DNA of 64,000 nt from Naasia lichenicola (GCF_004801885.1 NZ_SSSM01000003.1:372001-436000), one strand, 5' to 3'. Shown: positions 7,571 to 16,571, counted from the first letter of the stretch. Notes: a model not told the origin generated them from the letters alone. Numbers and translations: made by a program.

Positions 7571-8605
7571 TCATTCCCCCTGGGGCAGGTCGTCGGTCGT
7601 CAGATGCGGAGCGATGTCGCGCGGATCGAGCGTACCGTCGAGCACCTGGGCCACCTGGAGCGCGATCGGCATGCTCACCCCGCGGGCCGCTGCCAGCTCG
7701 AGCACGGGTGCGATGGAGGCGAGACCCTCGGCGGTCTGCTTCATGGTCGCGACGACATCGCCGAAGCTGTAGCCCTGACCGAGCAGCCGGCCGGCCGTGT
7801 TGTTGCGGGACAGCGACGACTCGCTCGTCGCGATGAGATCGCCGAGTCCCGCGAGGCCGGACAGGGTCTCGGGCCGTCCCCCGTAGGCCACCGCGAAGTC
7901 GGTCATCTCGGCCAGGCCTCGGGTCAGGATCGAGGCCTTGGTGTTCTCGCCATATCCGACGCCGTCGACGATGCCGATCGCCACCGCGACGATGTTCTTG
8001 AGCACTCCGCCGATCTCGGTTCCGATGACATCGGTGTTCACGAACGAGCGGAAGTACTTGTTGGTGGCGGCGAGCGCGACGGTCTGCGCGGTCACCAGGT
8101 CGTCCGAGGCGATGACCGCGGCGGTCGGCCACTGCTTCGCGATCTCCAGCGCCAGATTCGGGCCCGAGGCGACCGCGATCTGAGCTCCGCCGATGCCGAG
8201 CTCCTCGCCGATCACCTCGCTCATCCGCTTGAGCGTGCCCTGCTCGATGCCCTTCATCAGGCTGACGACGATCGCGTCCGACGGGATGGAGGACGCGGCG
8301 GCGGTGAGGTTGGCGCGAAGGGTCTGGCTCGGGACGGCGACGAAGACGAGCTCCGCCCCCTCGAGCACCGCGCCGAGCCGCGAGTCCGCCCGCAGTGCGG
8401 CGGGCAGGTTGATGCCGGGCAGGTAGTCGCTGTTGCGGTGGCCGGTGTTGATCTCGTGCGCCAGCTCGGGCCTGCGGGCCCAGAGCATGACGGAGGCGCC
8501 GCCGTCGGCGAGCACCTTGGAGAAGGTAGTGCCCCAGCTGCCGGCACCGAGGACGGCGACGCGCGTCGGGCGGACCGGGATGAGGTCGGATAAGGGGTCA
8601 GTCAA
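7571..8605 (-). CDS. gpsA: NAD(P)H-dependent glycerol-3-phosphate dehydrogenase
   Basis: 344 residues. Rossmann motif VAVLGAGSWGTTFSKVLADG, NSDYLPGINLP, SLMKGIEQGT (lysine of the active site), KNIVAVAIGIVDGVGYGENTKA and a C-terminal GLGDLIATSESSLSRNN. It reduces dihydroxyacetone phosphate to glycerol-3-phosphate, the backbone of membrane phospholipids. The start appears to be TTG at 8605, overlapping plsC by eight bases; no ATG or GTG lies before the Rossmann motif. This suggests translational coupling to plsC. Confidence 0.94.
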   Translation of the reverse strand: MTDPLSDLIPVRPTRVAVLGAGSWGTTFSKVLADGGASVMLWARRPELAHEINTGHRNSDYLPGINLPAALRADSRLGAVLEGAELVFVAVPSQTLRANLTAAASSIPSDAIVVSLMKGIEQGTLKRMSEVIGEELGIGGAQIAVASGPNLALEIAKQWPTAAVIASDDLVTAQTVALAATNKYFRSFVNTDVIGTEIGGVLKNIVAVAIGIVDGVGYGENTKASILTRGLAEMTDFAVAYGGRPETLSGLAGLGDLIATSESSLSRNNTAGRLLGQGYSFGDVVATMKQTAEGLASIAPVLELAAARGVSMPIALQVAQVLDGTLDPRDIAPHLTTDDLPQGE

Positions 8606-9410
8606 AGCGGCCGATCTCCGTCTGGCCCTTCTTCTTCGGATCCCAGCGCTCGACGGGGGCCGTCTCGCCGCGCAGGTCTTCGAGCAGGGCGGTGATCGCG
8701 GCCATCACCCGTTCGGTCGCGGCCGTCAGGGTCGGTCCGTCGAGCGGCCGGCCACGATATTCGCTGAGGTCCACGGGGTCGCCGAACTTGATGGTGATCT
8801 TCGACCGCGGGAAGAGGCGGATGCTGCGGCCGTATCGGCTCATCAGCCGCTGGGCGCCCCAGTGGGCGGCCGGGATGACGGGGATGTCGTTCTGCAGGGC
8901 GATACGCACCGCACCCGACTTGCCGCGCATCGGCCAGGTGTCGGGATCGCGGGTGAGCGAGCCCTCGGGATAGACGATCAGCCCCTGCCCCTTCTCGACG
9001 AGCCGCTTGGCCTCGTCGAGCGGGATCGCCGCGCCGCTTCCGCCGCCGGCGCGCTGCACGGGCACCTGGCCTGTCGCGCGCAAAACGCCGCCGATGACGG
9101 GCACGCTGAACAGCGACTCCTTGGCGAGGAAGCGCGGCGCGCGGCCGATCCGCCAGAGGGACCAGCCGACGACGACCGGGTCGATCTCGGTGATGTGGTT
9201 GGGGGTGAGCACGAAGGCGCCCGACGCGGGCACCTTGCCGCCGTCGACGATGGTCAGCCTGCTGAACAGGCTCATCAGCGGGATGGCGGTGCCGGCGACA
9301 GGCCAGAACGCCGACGGATGGCTCTTCTCCGGATGCTTCGAAGAGCGCACCGAGCGACGGCGCGCGTCAGTGGGGCGAGGCTCCGCCCCGCCGGCCTGCT
9401 GCCCGGTCAT
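8598..9410 (-). CDS. plsC: 1-acyl-sn-glycerol-3-phosphate acyltransferase (PlsC family)
   Basis: 270 residues. The acyltransferase motifs are visible: NHITEIDP (H-x4-D, about 80-88), a phosphate-binding FLAKESLF, then IVYPEGSLTRDP (about 145) and VIPAAHWGAQ. It adds the second acyl chain to lysophosphatidic acid at the membrane. The ATG overlaps the murA stop by four bases and the gene runs into gpsA, which makes the substrate backbone, so phospholipid and wall precursor genes are translated as one operon. Confidence 0.9.
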   Translation of the reverse strand: MTGQQAGGAEPRPTDARRRSVRSSKHPEKSHPSAFWPVAGTAIPLMSLFSRLTIVDGGKVPASGAFVLTPNHITEIDPVVVGWSLWRIGRAPRFLAKESLFSVPVIGGVLRATGQVPVQRAGGGSGAAIPLDEAKRLVEKGQGLIVYPEGSLTRDPDTWPMRGKSGAVRIALQNDIPVIPAAHWGAQRLMSRYGRSIRLFPRSKITIKFGDPVDLSEYRGRPLDGPTLTAATERVMAAITALLEDLRGETAPVERWDPKKKGQTEIGRFD

Positions 9411-10777
9411 CCCAGGATGTCGAAGCGCGCGCCCAGTGCCTGCAGCTTGGCGATGAAGTTCTCGTAGCCGCGGCTGATGATGCCCACGTTGCTGACCGTC
9501 GACCGGCCCTCCGCGGTGAGCGCTGCGATCAGGTGCGAGAAGCCGCCTCGAAGGTCGGGCACCTCGATGTCGGCGCCGTGCAGAGGGGTGGGGCCGGTGA
9601 TGACGGCCGCCTGCTCGAGGTCACGACGAGGCACCCGGCGCGGCGTTCCGCCGAGCCCGGAGGCGTGCACGGTGATGTCCGCGCCCATCTCGATGAGTGC
9701 GTCCGTGAAGCCGAAGCGGTTCTCGTACACGGTCTCGTGCACGATCGAGGAGCCGTGGGCCTGGGTGAGCGCGACGATGAGCGGCTGCTGCCAGTCGGTC
9801 ATGAATCCGGGGTGCACATCCGTCTCGATGACGACCGGCTTGAGCGCGCCGCCCGGGTGGTAGAAGCGGATGCCGTCCTCGTAGATGTCGAACTTGCCGC
9901 CGACCTTCCGGAAGACGTTGAGGAACGTCATCATGTGCTCCTGCTTCGCGCCGCCGACGAACACGTCGCCCTGGGTCGCCAGCGCCGCGGACGCCCAGCT
10001 GGCGACCTCGTTGCGGTCGAAGATGGCCCGGTGCGTGTAGCCCTCGAGGCGGTCGACGCCCTCGATCAGGATCACGCGATTGGGCTCGACGGAGATGATC
10101 GCGCCCATCTTCTGCAGGATCGCGATGAGGTCCATGATCTCGGGCTCGATGGCCGCGTTGCGCAGCTCGGTCGTCCCCGTGGCGCGCACGGCGGTCAGCA
10201 GGACCTGCTCGGTGGCGCCGACGCTCGGGTAGGGCAGCTCGATCTCGGTGCCCTGCAGGCCGTTGGGCGCGGTGATGTGGATGCCGCTCGGCAGCTTGTC
10301 GACGACGGCGCCGAATTTGCGGAGCGCGTCGAGGTGGAAGTCGATGGGCCGGTCGCCGATCCGGCAGCCGCCGAGGTCGGGGATGAACGCCTCGCCGAGC
10401 TGGTGCAGCAGGGGGCCGCAGAACAGGATGGGGATCCGGCTCGAGCCGGCATGCGCGTCGATGTCCGCCATGTGGGCGCTGATGACGTTGGACGGATCGA
10501 GGATGAGGTCGCCGGGCTCGGCGCCATCGCTCACCTTGACGCCGTGCACCTCGAGCAGTCCGCGGACGACCCGGACATCGCTGATGTCGGGCACGCCGCG
10601 CAGCAGGCTGGAGGTCTCACCGAGAAGCGAGGCGACCATCGCCTTCGTGACCAGGTTCTTGGCGCCTCGGACCTCGATGCGGCCCTTGAGCGGCACTCCG
10701 CCGTCGATCGCGATGCGATCGAAGGTGAGCCCCACGTGTTCGCCGGCCTTCTGAGCATCCTTGAGGAGACTGTTCAC
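9407..10777 (-). CDS. murA: UDP-N-acetylglucosamine 1-carboxyvinyltransferase
   Basis: 456 residues from GTG 10777, which has AAGGA about ten bases upstream; the open frame continues far upstream only as a shadow of leuD. RGAKN near residue 40 and the catalytic-loop cysteine in DLGGCRIGDRP mark MurA, with FDRNEVASWASAA and a C-terminal DLRGGFSHLIAAL. It transfers enolpyruvate to UDP-GlcNAc, the first committed peptidoglycan step, and the cysteine implies fosfomycin sensitivity. It is slightly longer than typical MurA because of an N-terminal extension. Confidence 0.93.
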   Translation of the reverse strand: MNSLLKDAQKAGEHVGLTFDRIAIDGGVPLKGRIEVRGAKNLVTKAMVASLLGETSSLLRGVPDISDVRVVRGLLEVHGVKVSDGAEPGDLILDPSNVISAHMADIDAHAGSSRIPILFCGPLLHQLGEAFIPDLGGCRIGDRPIDFHLDALRKFGAVVDKLPSGIHITAPNGLQGTEIELPYPSVGATEQVLLTAVRATGTTELRNAAIEPEIMDLIAILQKMGAIISVEPNRVILIEGVDRLEGYTHRAIFDRNEVASWASAALATQGDVFVGGAKQEHMMTFLNVFRKVGGKFDIYEDGIRFYHPGGALKPVVIETDVHPGFMTDWQQPLIVALTQAHGSSIVHETVYENRFGFTDALIEMGADITVHASGLGGTPRRVPRRDLEQAAVITGPTPLHGADIEVPDLRGGFSHLIAALTAEGRSTVSNVGIISRGYENFIAKLQALGARFDILG

Positions 10778-10815
10778 GAGATGCGGGATCCTTTTCCTGT
10801 CGTGACCACCGTCGC

Positions 10816-11430
10816 TCAGCTGCGTGCGGGAAGAGTGGTCGGCCGCCAGCTTTCGCGGCGTCCTTCGAATTCTGCGATGCGCTCTTCGTCGCGCAGGGTC
10901 AGGGCGATGTCGTCGAGACCCTCGAGCAGCCTCCATCTGGTGTAGTCGTCGATGTCGAACGGTACGGAGAGGCTGCCAGCGGAGGAATCTCCGATGGAGG
11001 CCTTCTTTGCAACAAGATCGACGGTAACGGCTATTCCTGGGTTCGCCTCCATTGCGGCCCAGAGTTTCTCCAGATCGCTCTCGGAGACCGTGCCGGCGAC
11101 CAGTCCCTGCTTGCCGGAGTTGCCGCGGAAGATGTCGCCGAAGCGGGTGCTGAGCACGACCCGGAAGCCGTAGTCGCGCAGGGCCCAGACCGCGTGCTCG
11201 CGGCTGGAGCCGGTCCCGAAGTCGTGACCGGCGACCAGGACGGATGCCCCGGCGTACTGCGGCTGGTTGAGCTCGAAGGCCGGATCCTGGCGCCACTGGT
11301 AGAACAGCGCGTCCTCGAAGCCCGTCTTGGTGACGCGCTTCAGGAAGACCGCGGGGATGATCTGATCGGTGTCGACGTTGTTGCGACGGAACGGGACGCC
11401 GACGCCGGTGTGAGTGGTGAACGCATCCAT
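10816..11430 (-). CDS. leuD: 3-isopropylmalate dehydratase small subunit
   Basis: 204 residues. [20 protein letters not shown] at the N-terminus and [18 protein letters not shown] (substrate-binding swivel domain) identify LeuD, as does [15 protein letters not shown]. With LeuC it isomerises 2- to 3-isopropylmalate. Its ATG shares one base with the leuC stop (TGATG), so the subunits are translationally coupled. 38 bases separate it from murA, so leucine and wall genes may share a transcript. Confidence 0.95.
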   Translation of the reverse strand: MDAFTTHTGVGVPFRRNNVDTDQIIPAVFLKRVTKTGFEDALFYQWRQDPAFELNQPQYAGASVLVAGHDFGTGSSREHAVWALRDYGFRVVLSTRFGDIFRGNSGKQGLVAGTVSESDLEKLWAAMEANPGIAVTVDLVAKKASIGDSSAGSLSVPFDIDDYTRWRLLEGLDDIALTLRDEERIAEFEGRRESWRPTTLPARS

Positions 11431-12998
11431 CAGGCGGACACCTGTCCTGAGGAGGAGCTTGCGACGTCCCGAAGGGCCTGTCTGATGACGGTGCTGGTCT
11501 CGGCGATGTTGTTCAGCGCGTCGTCGTGTTCCAGGTCCCATGGGCTCGACAGCGTGCCGCGGACCGCGGTGGCGGCCGCGACGAGCGGGGAGACCAGGTG
11601 GGTGCGTCCGCCCTTGCCCTGGCGGCCCTCGAAGTTGCGGTTGGAGGTGGACGCGCAGCGCTCCCCCGGAGCGAGCTGATCGGGATTCATGCCGAGGCAC
11701 ATCGAGCATCCGGCGAACCGCCACTCGGCGCCGAACTCGGTGAACACCTTGTCGAGGCCCTCCGCCTCGGCCTCGATCCGCACCCGCGCGGAGCCGGGGA
11801 CCACCATCACGCGCACCCCCGGCGCCTTGGTGCGGCCCTTGACGATCGACGCGAAGGCGCGGAGGTCCTCGATCCGGCTGTTGGTGCACGAGCCCATGAA
11901 CACGGCGTCGACGGCGATGTCCTTCATCGGCGTGCCCGCCGCCAGATCCATGTATTCGAGCGCCCGTTCGGCGGAGGCGCGCTCGTTGGCGTCGCGGATC
12001 TCCGACGGGATGGGCACCGAGTCGGACAGCGAGACGCCCTGCCCGGGGTTGGTCCCCCAGGTCACGAACGGCTCGAGGGCGTTGGCATCGAGGAACACCT
12101 CGGCGTCGAACACGGCGTCGTCATCGGTCTGCAGGGTGCGCCAGTACTCGACGGCCGCGTCCCAGTCGGCACCTTCTGGTGCGTGCGGGCGACCCTTCAG
12201 GTAGGCGAAGGTGGTCTCGTCGGGGGCGACCATGCCGGCGCGGGCGCCCGCCTCGATCGACATGTTGCAGATGGTCATCCGGCCGTCCATCGACAGCCCG
12301 CGGATGGCGCTGCCACGGTACTCGAGCACGTAGCCCTGGCCGCCGCCGGTGCCGATCTGGGCGATGACGGCGAGGATGATGTCCTTCGCCGTGACGCCGG
12401 GACGCAGCTCGCCCTCGACCGTGATGGCCATGGTCTTGAAGGGCTGCAGTGGCAGGGTCTGGGTGGCGAGCACGTGCTCGACCTCGCTCGTGCCGATGCC
12501 GAAGGCCATCGCGCCGAACGCGCCGTGGGTGGAGGTGTGCGAGTCGCCGCAGACGACCGTGATGCCCGGCTGGGTCAGGCCCAGCTGCGGGCCGACGACG
12601 TGCACGATGCCCTGCTCGATGTCGCCGAGCGAGTGCAGGCGCACGCCGAACTCCTTGGCGTTGCGGCGCAGGGTCTCGATCTGCGTGCGGCTGGTCAGGT
12701 CGGCGATCGGCTTGTCGATGGCCAGCGTCGGGGTGTTGTGGTCTTCGGTCGCGATCGTCAGATCGGGGCGGCGAACGGGCCGACCGGCCATCCGCAGGCC
12801 GTCGAAGGCCTGCGGGCTGGTGACCTCGTGCACGAGGTGCAGGTCGATGTAGAGCAGGTCGGGGGTGCCGTCCTCGCCCTTCTTGACGAGGTGCGCGTTC
12901 CAGACCTTCTCGGCGAGGGTCAGGCCCCGCGTGCTGGAATCGGGCTCGGGAGCTCCGGACGCGGGGGTCTCGGGCTCAGGGCTGAAGGGTGCGGTCAT
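11430..12998 (-). CDS. leuC: 3-isopropylmalate dehydratase large subunit
   Basis: 522 residues, aconitase family, with a ~30-residue extension rich in Pro/Glu before [47 protein letters not shown] and [10 protein letters not shown] hold the three [4Fe-4S] ligand cysteines. The start ATG 12998 follows GAAAGAG at a workable distance. Upstream is a leucine-type leader (13079-13160), so the leuCD transcript is probably attenuated in response to leucine supply. Confidence 0.95.
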   Translation of the reverse strand: MTAPFSPEPETPASGAPEPDSSTRGLTLAEKVWNAHLVKKGEDGTPDLLYIDLHLVHEVTSPQAFDGLRMAGRPVRRPDLTIATEDHNTPTLAIDKPIADLTSRTQIETLRRNAKEFGVRLHSLGDIEQGIVHVVGPQLGLTQPGITVVCGDSHTSTHGAFGAMAFGIGTSEVEHVLATQTLPLQPFKTMAITVEGELRPGVTAKDIILAVIAQIGTGGGQGYVLEYRGSAIRGLSMDGRMTICNMSIEAGARAGMVAPDETTFAYLKGRPHAPEGADWDAAVEYWRTLQTDDDAVFDAEVFLDANALEPFVTWGTNPGQGVSLSDSVPIPSEIRDANERASAERALEYMDLAAGTPMKDIAVDAVFMGSCTNSRIEDLRAFASIVKGRTKAPGVRVMVVPGSARVRIEAEAEGLDKVFTEFGAEWRFAGCSMCLGMNPDQLAPGERCASTSNRNFEGRQGKGGRTHLVSPLVAAATAVRGTLSSPWDLEHDDALNNIAETSTVIRQALRDVASSSSGQVSA

Positions 12999-13078
12999 GA
13001 TTCTCTTTCGGTCGATCTCGACGTCGTGGATCGGCAGCCGGCCCGGGGAGGCGTCAGCTGGTCAGCCCATGGCAGACT

Positions 13079-13119
13079 CCGCGACGAGGAAGGACTGAAG
13101 AGCTCAGGCCTCGTCGCGG
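13079..13119 (-). promoter_or_regulatory. Attenuator-like hairpin in the leuC leader
   Basis: Perfect 11-base arms (13109-13119 CCGCGACGAGG in transcript sense, and 13079-13089 CCTCGTCGCGG) around a 19-base loop that can itself pair CTGA/TCAG. The 5' arm is formed by the last codons of the leader peptide (Arg-Asp-Glu), so a ribosome stalled on the Leu codons would change the folding. No T-run follows the hairpin, so control may act on translation or through another structure. Confidence 0.7.
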
Positions 13120-13148
13120 CAGCTAAGAAGGAGCCGGGCGGAACGCAC
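13104..13148 (-). CDS. Leucine leader peptide of leuCD
   Basis: A 14-residue reading frame from GTG 13148: VRSARLLLSCRDEA then TGA. Three consecutive leucine codons (CTC CTT CTT) sit just before the hairpin arm. Leader peptides with Leu runs followed by conserved structure are known upstream of leu genes in actinobacteria, and here it precedes leuC rather than leuA. TAATGT six bases before the GTG suggests that the leader itself is leaderless. Too short for ordinary gene calling. Confidence 0.72.
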   Translation of the reverse strand: MRSARLLLSCRDEA

Positions 13149-13154
13149 GCCGCC

Positions 13155-13160
13155 ACATTA
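13155..13160 (-). promoter_or_regulatory. -10 box of the leuCD leader transcript
   Basis: TAATGT (preceded by TGG, an extended -10 context), six-base spacer, then the leader GTG at 13148. Confidence 0.5.
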
Positions 13161-13237
13161 CCACCGCGATCAGCCGCCGATCCCGTCGAGAGATCGGGTC
13201 TCCGGACAGCCTCCACGACTCCGCCCTGGTGCTGCCC

Positions 13238-14308
13238 CTAGTGCTCGGCGCTCTTGTCGACCGGCGTGTCCGCCGCCTTCGGGGTGGACGCCTCTTCCGC
13301 CGGGTCCTTGGTGCTGCCGAGGTGCAGCTCGCTGGGATTGGGCAGGTCGGGATCGCGCTTCATCTTGATCAGGCTCGCGATCGTGGCGACGGCCATGGAG
13401 ACGACGATCACGCCGAGCGACAGGCCGGTGCCGATGTCGGGCGCCCACTCGACGTGCTCGCCGCCGTTGATGAAGGGCAGCTCGTTCTCGTGCAGCGCAT
13501 GGAAGACGAGCTTGACGCCGATGAAGCCGAGGATGAACGCGATCCCGTACTTGAGGTAGATCAGCTTGTCGACGAGGTCGCCGAGCAGGAAGTAGAGCTG
13601 GCGCAGCCCCATGAGGGCGAAGATGTTGGCCGTGAAGACCAGGAACGGATCCTGGGTGATGCCGAAGATGGCCGGGATCGAGTCGAGCGCGAACAGCAGA
13701 TCCGTCGAGCCGATGGCGATGAACACAATCAGGATCGGCGTGAAGATCTTCTTGCCGTCGACGACCGTCCGGATCCTGTTGCCGTCGAAGGTGTCGGTGA
13801 TGGCGATCCGCTTGCGGAGGAAGGCGATGATCCGGCTCTCGCCCTCGGCCGAGTGGTCCTTGCCGAAGGCCTGCGTGTAGGCCGTGTAGACGAGGAACGC
13901 ACCGAAGATGTAGAAGATCCAGCTGAAGTTCTCGATCAGGGCGGCGCCGAGCAGGATGAAGATCCCGCGGAAGATCAGCGCCAGGATGATGCCCACCATC
14001 AGGATCTCCTGCTGGTACTTCTTGGGCACCGAGAAGTTGGCCATGATGATGACGAAGACGAACAGGTTGTCGATGCTGAGGCTGTACTCCGTCAGCCAGC
14101 CGGCGAGGAACTCCCCCGCCTGGGTCGTGTCGCCGAGCAGGAAGAGCAGGCCGGCGAAGATCAGCGCGAGCACCACGTAGATCGAGACCCAGATGGCCGA
14201 CTCGCGGATCGACGGGATGTGCGGTCGCATGTAGGCGAGCACGAGGTCGCCGACGAGGATGGCGCCGAGGACGACGAACGAGGTGATCTCGAACCAGACG
14301 GGAATCAT
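13238..14308 (-). CDS. TerC/Alx family integral membrane protein
   Basis: 356 residues from ATG 14308. About eight membrane segments; family signatures SLSIDNLFVFVIIMANFSVP (about 70-89) and STDLLFALDSIPAIFGITQ with membrane-embedded Asp, then GLRQLYFLLGDLVDKL. A charged, disordered tail follows residue ~320. TerC/Alx proteins export manganese or help load metalloproteins outside the cell. The probable manganese riboswitch in its leader supports a role in Mn homeostasis. The frame is open far upstream but nothing there looks coding. Confidence 0.88.
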   Translation of the reverse strand: MIPVWFEITSFVVLGAILVGDLVLAYMRPHIPSIRESAIWVSIYVVLALIFAGLLFLLGDTTQAGEFLAGWLTEYSLSIDNLFVFVIIMANFSVPKKYQQEILMVGIILALIFRGIFILLGAALIENFSWIFYIFGAFLVYTAYTQAFGKDHSAEGESRIIAFLRKRIAITDTFDGNRIRTVVDGKKIFTPILIVFIAIGSTDLLFALDSIPAIFGITQDPFLVFTANIFALMGLRQLYFLLGDLVDKLIYLKYGIAFILGFIGVKLVFHALHENELPFINGGEHVEWAPDIGTGLSLGVIVVSMAVATIASLIKMKRDPDLPNPSELHLGSTKDPAEEASTPKAADTPVDKSAEH

Positions 14309-14309
14309 T

Positions 14310-14468
14310 GGAGAGAGGGCCTTTCGAGGCTCGACGTATCGTCGAAAGTCTCTCCCGCACCCGGATCGGATGTCATTCGCATGACGCGGATCGGATGCCA
14401 CCATGCCCGGAGCCGCGGCTGCGCGACCCGTCCTGACGGACATGGCGAATCGGGATACTCCCCTTCGC
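14310..14468 (-). promoter_or_regulatory. Probable yybP-ykoY (manganese) riboswitch and expression platform of terC
   Basis: In transcript sense the leader starts AAGGGGAGTATCCCG (near 14466-14451), holds GTCCGTCAGGACG and ends GGGAGAGACTTTCG (14356-14343). These match the conserved first loop and closing strand of the yybP-ykoY class, which binds Mn2+ and often precedes TerC genes. The closing strand (14342-14355) can instead pair with 14310-14327, which covers AAAGG, the likely ribosome site 11 bases before the ATG. Mn binding would then free the ribosome site (an on-switch). Confidence 0.78.
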
Positions 14469-14614
14469 TCGGGCAAGCGTAGCGGGCCTCCTCCCCGCTC
14501 CACGTTTCCGGCGCGTGAAAAGCTCGAAGGCAGGTGGAAGGTCATGGGCCGTTGCGCTTTTCCGGTGCCGGGCGCAGGTGTCGGGCGGGCCTGGATGCTG
14601 TCGGAGGTCCGGCG

Positions 14615-14620
14615 TAGCGT
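14615..14620 (+). promoter_or_regulatory. -10 box of the alpha/beta hydrolase gene
   Basis: TAGCGT, spacer GCAGGG, ATG at 14627: six-base spacing of the leaderless type. Confidence 0.5.
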
Positions 14621-14626
14621 GCAGGG

Positions 14627-15322
14627 ATGAACATCGTCCTGGTTCCGGGGTTCTGGCTCGACGGCTCGTCCTGGGACGAGGTGGCGCGGCCGATCCGACT
14701 GGCCGGTCACGAGGTGATCGCGCTCACGCCGCCGGGCCGAGACAGCCTGGGGGCGGACCGGGCCGGCATCGGCATCGCCGATCATGTCGCCGCAGTGGTC
14801 GACGCGATCGACGGCATCGACGGTCATGTGGTGCTGGTCGGGCACTCGGGTGGTGGTCCGACGATCTACGGCGCCGTCGATGCCCGGCCGCAGCGTGTGG
14901 TCCGAACGATCTACGTCGACTCCTTCCCCCTGCCCGATGGATTTCCGATCAACGACTCCCTCCCTGCTGTCGGCGACAGCATCCCGCTTCCGCCATGGGA
15001 CTTCTTCCAGGAGGCCGATCTGGTCGATCTCGACGAGGATCTGCGCGAGTCGTTCCGTGCTCGCGCCATTCCGGAGGCCCGCAGAGTCGCGTACGACCGG
15101 CAGTCGCTGTCCGATGAGAGCCGCCGGCATGTGCCGGCCACCGTCATCACCTGCGAGTTCCCCATCGCTCAGATCGAGGCGTTCATCGCACAGGAGGTTC
15201 CCATGGTCGCCGAGCTGGCCGCGCTGAAGGACGTGGAGTACGTCGAGCTGCCGACGGGCCACTGGCCGCAGTTCACCAAGCCCGAGGAACTGGCCGAGGC
15301 GATTCTCGCCGCGCTTCGCTGA
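14627..15322 (+). CDS. Alpha/beta-fold hydrolase
   Basis: 231 residues. The N-terminal IVLVPGFWLDGSSWD carries the oxyanion-side strand, VLVGHSGGG (about 67-75) is the nucleophile elbow with Ser, and the closing GHWPQFTKPEELA supplies the catalytic His. It resembles small salicylate-esterase or haloperoxidase-like hydrolases. The substrate is unknown. Five bases separate it from the next gene, so the two are probably co-transcribed. Confidence 0.82.
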   Translation: MNIVLVPGFWLDGSSWDEVARPIRLAGHEVIALTPPGRDSLGADRAGIGIADHVAAVVDAIDGIDGHVVLVGHSGGGPTIYGAVDARPQRVVRTIYVDSFPLPDGFPINDSLPAVGDSIPLPPWDFFQEADLVDLDEDLRESFRARAIPEARRVAYDRQSLSDESRRHVPATVITCEFPIAQIEAFIAQEVPMVAELAALKDVEYVELPTGHWPQFTKPEELAEAILAALR

Positions 15323-15327
15323 CCCGC

Positions 15328-16305
15328 GTGGAGCAGGCGATGAACGCGGGAGCCGGACGAACCGGCGGGCGGATCGCCCTGCTGTCCGCGCCGAGCGGAC
15401 TGGGCTTGCGGCCGCCGGCTCAGGGACGGGAACCCGGCACCTCCGGGGCACCCGACGCACTGCGCACGGCTGGGTTGTTCACCCGCTTCGCCAACGCCGG
15501 CGCCATCGACGCGGGTGCTGTCGTGCCGGGCAGATACGTCGATGACGATGAGACCCGCCCGCCGGGCCGTCTGAGGAACCAGGACCAGATAGTCGAGCAC
15601 GCCCGTCGGCTCGGTCATCGCATCGCGCACCTTCTCGGGGAGGGACGGGTTCCGCTCGTGATCGGCGGCGACTGCAGCCTGCTGATCGGCGCCGGCATCG
15701 GTCTCTCGGGGATACCAGGCGCCGGCCTGGTGCACATCGACGGGCACACCGACTTCCGGCACCCGGGCAACTCCGACAGCTGGGCGAGCCTCGCCGGTGA
15801 GGATCTGGCGGCGGCGATCGGGCGCCATATCCCTGCCATCGCGGACGTCGACGGCCTGGGGCCCTTCTTCGCCGCCGACCGCACGGTGCACATCGGCTGC
15901 CGCGACGATGACGACGAGCTCGCTGAGGTTCGTCGCGCGATCGGGCTCGTCCTTCCGGCGAGCCGAGTGACCCGGATCGGCGCTGCGGCTTCAGCCGACG
16001 CCACGCGCGCCGTTGTCGGGCATGGCGGCTATTGGCTCCACCTCGACGTGGATGCGCTCGATCCGTCCTTCATGCCGGCGGTCGACAGTCCGGATCCCGG
16101 CGGGCTCGGCCCTGACGAGCTGATCGAGCTCCTGCAGCAGCTGGCGCCCGAGGCCATCGGAGTACAGATCACCGTCTTCGATCCCGAGCTCGACCCGGAT
16201 GGTCGGTACGCCGCGCTGCTGACAGAGGTGCTCGTCGCTGGACTAGGCGAACTGGGCTCGGGTCGCGCCGGCCACATCGCCGGCGTCGACCAGACCGCCT
16301 GCTGA
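15328..16305 (+). CDS. Arginase/agmatinase-family ureohydrolase
   Basis: 325 residues from GTG 15328 (ATG 15340 possible). The three metal-binding blocks are present: VIGGDCSLL (about 110), HIDGHTDF (about 132) and HLDVDALDPSFMPAVDSPDP (about 238). In the first block the usual GGDH is GGDC, so a manganese ligand histidine is replaced by cysteine. The rest of the site is intact. It probably hydrolyses a guanidino compound in the cytoplasm, but specificity for arginine cannot be claimed. Confidence 0.8.
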   Translation: MEQAMNAGAGRTGGRIALLSAPSGLGLRPPAQGREPGTSGAPDALRTAGLFTRFANAGAIDAGAVVPGRYVDDDETRPPGRLRNQDQIVEHARRLGHRIAHLLGEGRVPLVIGGDCSLLIGAGIGLSGIPGAGLVHIDGHTDFRHPGNSDSWASLAGEDLAAAIGRHIPAIADVDGLGPFFAADRTVHIGCRDDDDELAEVRRAIGLVLPASRVTRIGAAASADATRAVVGHGGYWLHLDVDALDPSFMPAVDSPDPGGLGPDELIELLQQLAPEAIGVQITVFDPELDPDGRYAALLTEVLVAGLGELGSGRAGHIAGVDQTAC

Positions 16306-16412
16306 CCGAATCTCGCGCAGATGGAACCTTCGCGCTCTGACCGGACATCCAGTGTTGAGGGTGTTCCGCGCATGGACCGCTCAGTCGTTCGGAGGGCAGG
16401 GAGCCAGCGTCG

Positions 16413-16571
16413 ATGAAGCCACGAGGATCCGAGTCCGATGACGCGTCGGGCGACTCCCGCTGGGCCCGTACGCGCACCTGGATGAAGGCGGTCTGGATCG
16501 TGCTGGCCGCCATCGCGCTCGCCGTCGGCGGCCTGATCGCCGGCCAGATCAACGTCGACGTCATGAATTGA
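16413..16571 (+). CDS. Small single-pass membrane protein, 52 residues
   Basis: Frame from ATG 16413 with GGAGGGCAGGGAG upstream. A charged N-terminus (MKPRGSESDDASGDSRWART) is followed by one hydrophobic helix (about residues 24-44, WIVLAAIALAVGGLIAG) and a short tail. GC-ending codons and the ribosome site suggest it is real. No family recognised. It stands alone between the ureohydrolase and the tRNA-Glu terminator. Confidence 0.55.
   Translation: MKPRGSESDDASGDSRWARTRTWMKAVWIVLAAIALAVGGLIAGQINVDVMN

Noticed and set aside
9407-11296. A 629-codon reading of the murA frame
   Set aside because: The upstream part is an out-of-frame reading of leuD; GTG 10777 with a ribosome site gives a normal MurA.
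13238-15460. A 740-codon reading of the terC frame
   Set aside because: The upstream part crosses the riboswitch and the opposite-strand hydrolase; the TerC family begins at ATG 14308.
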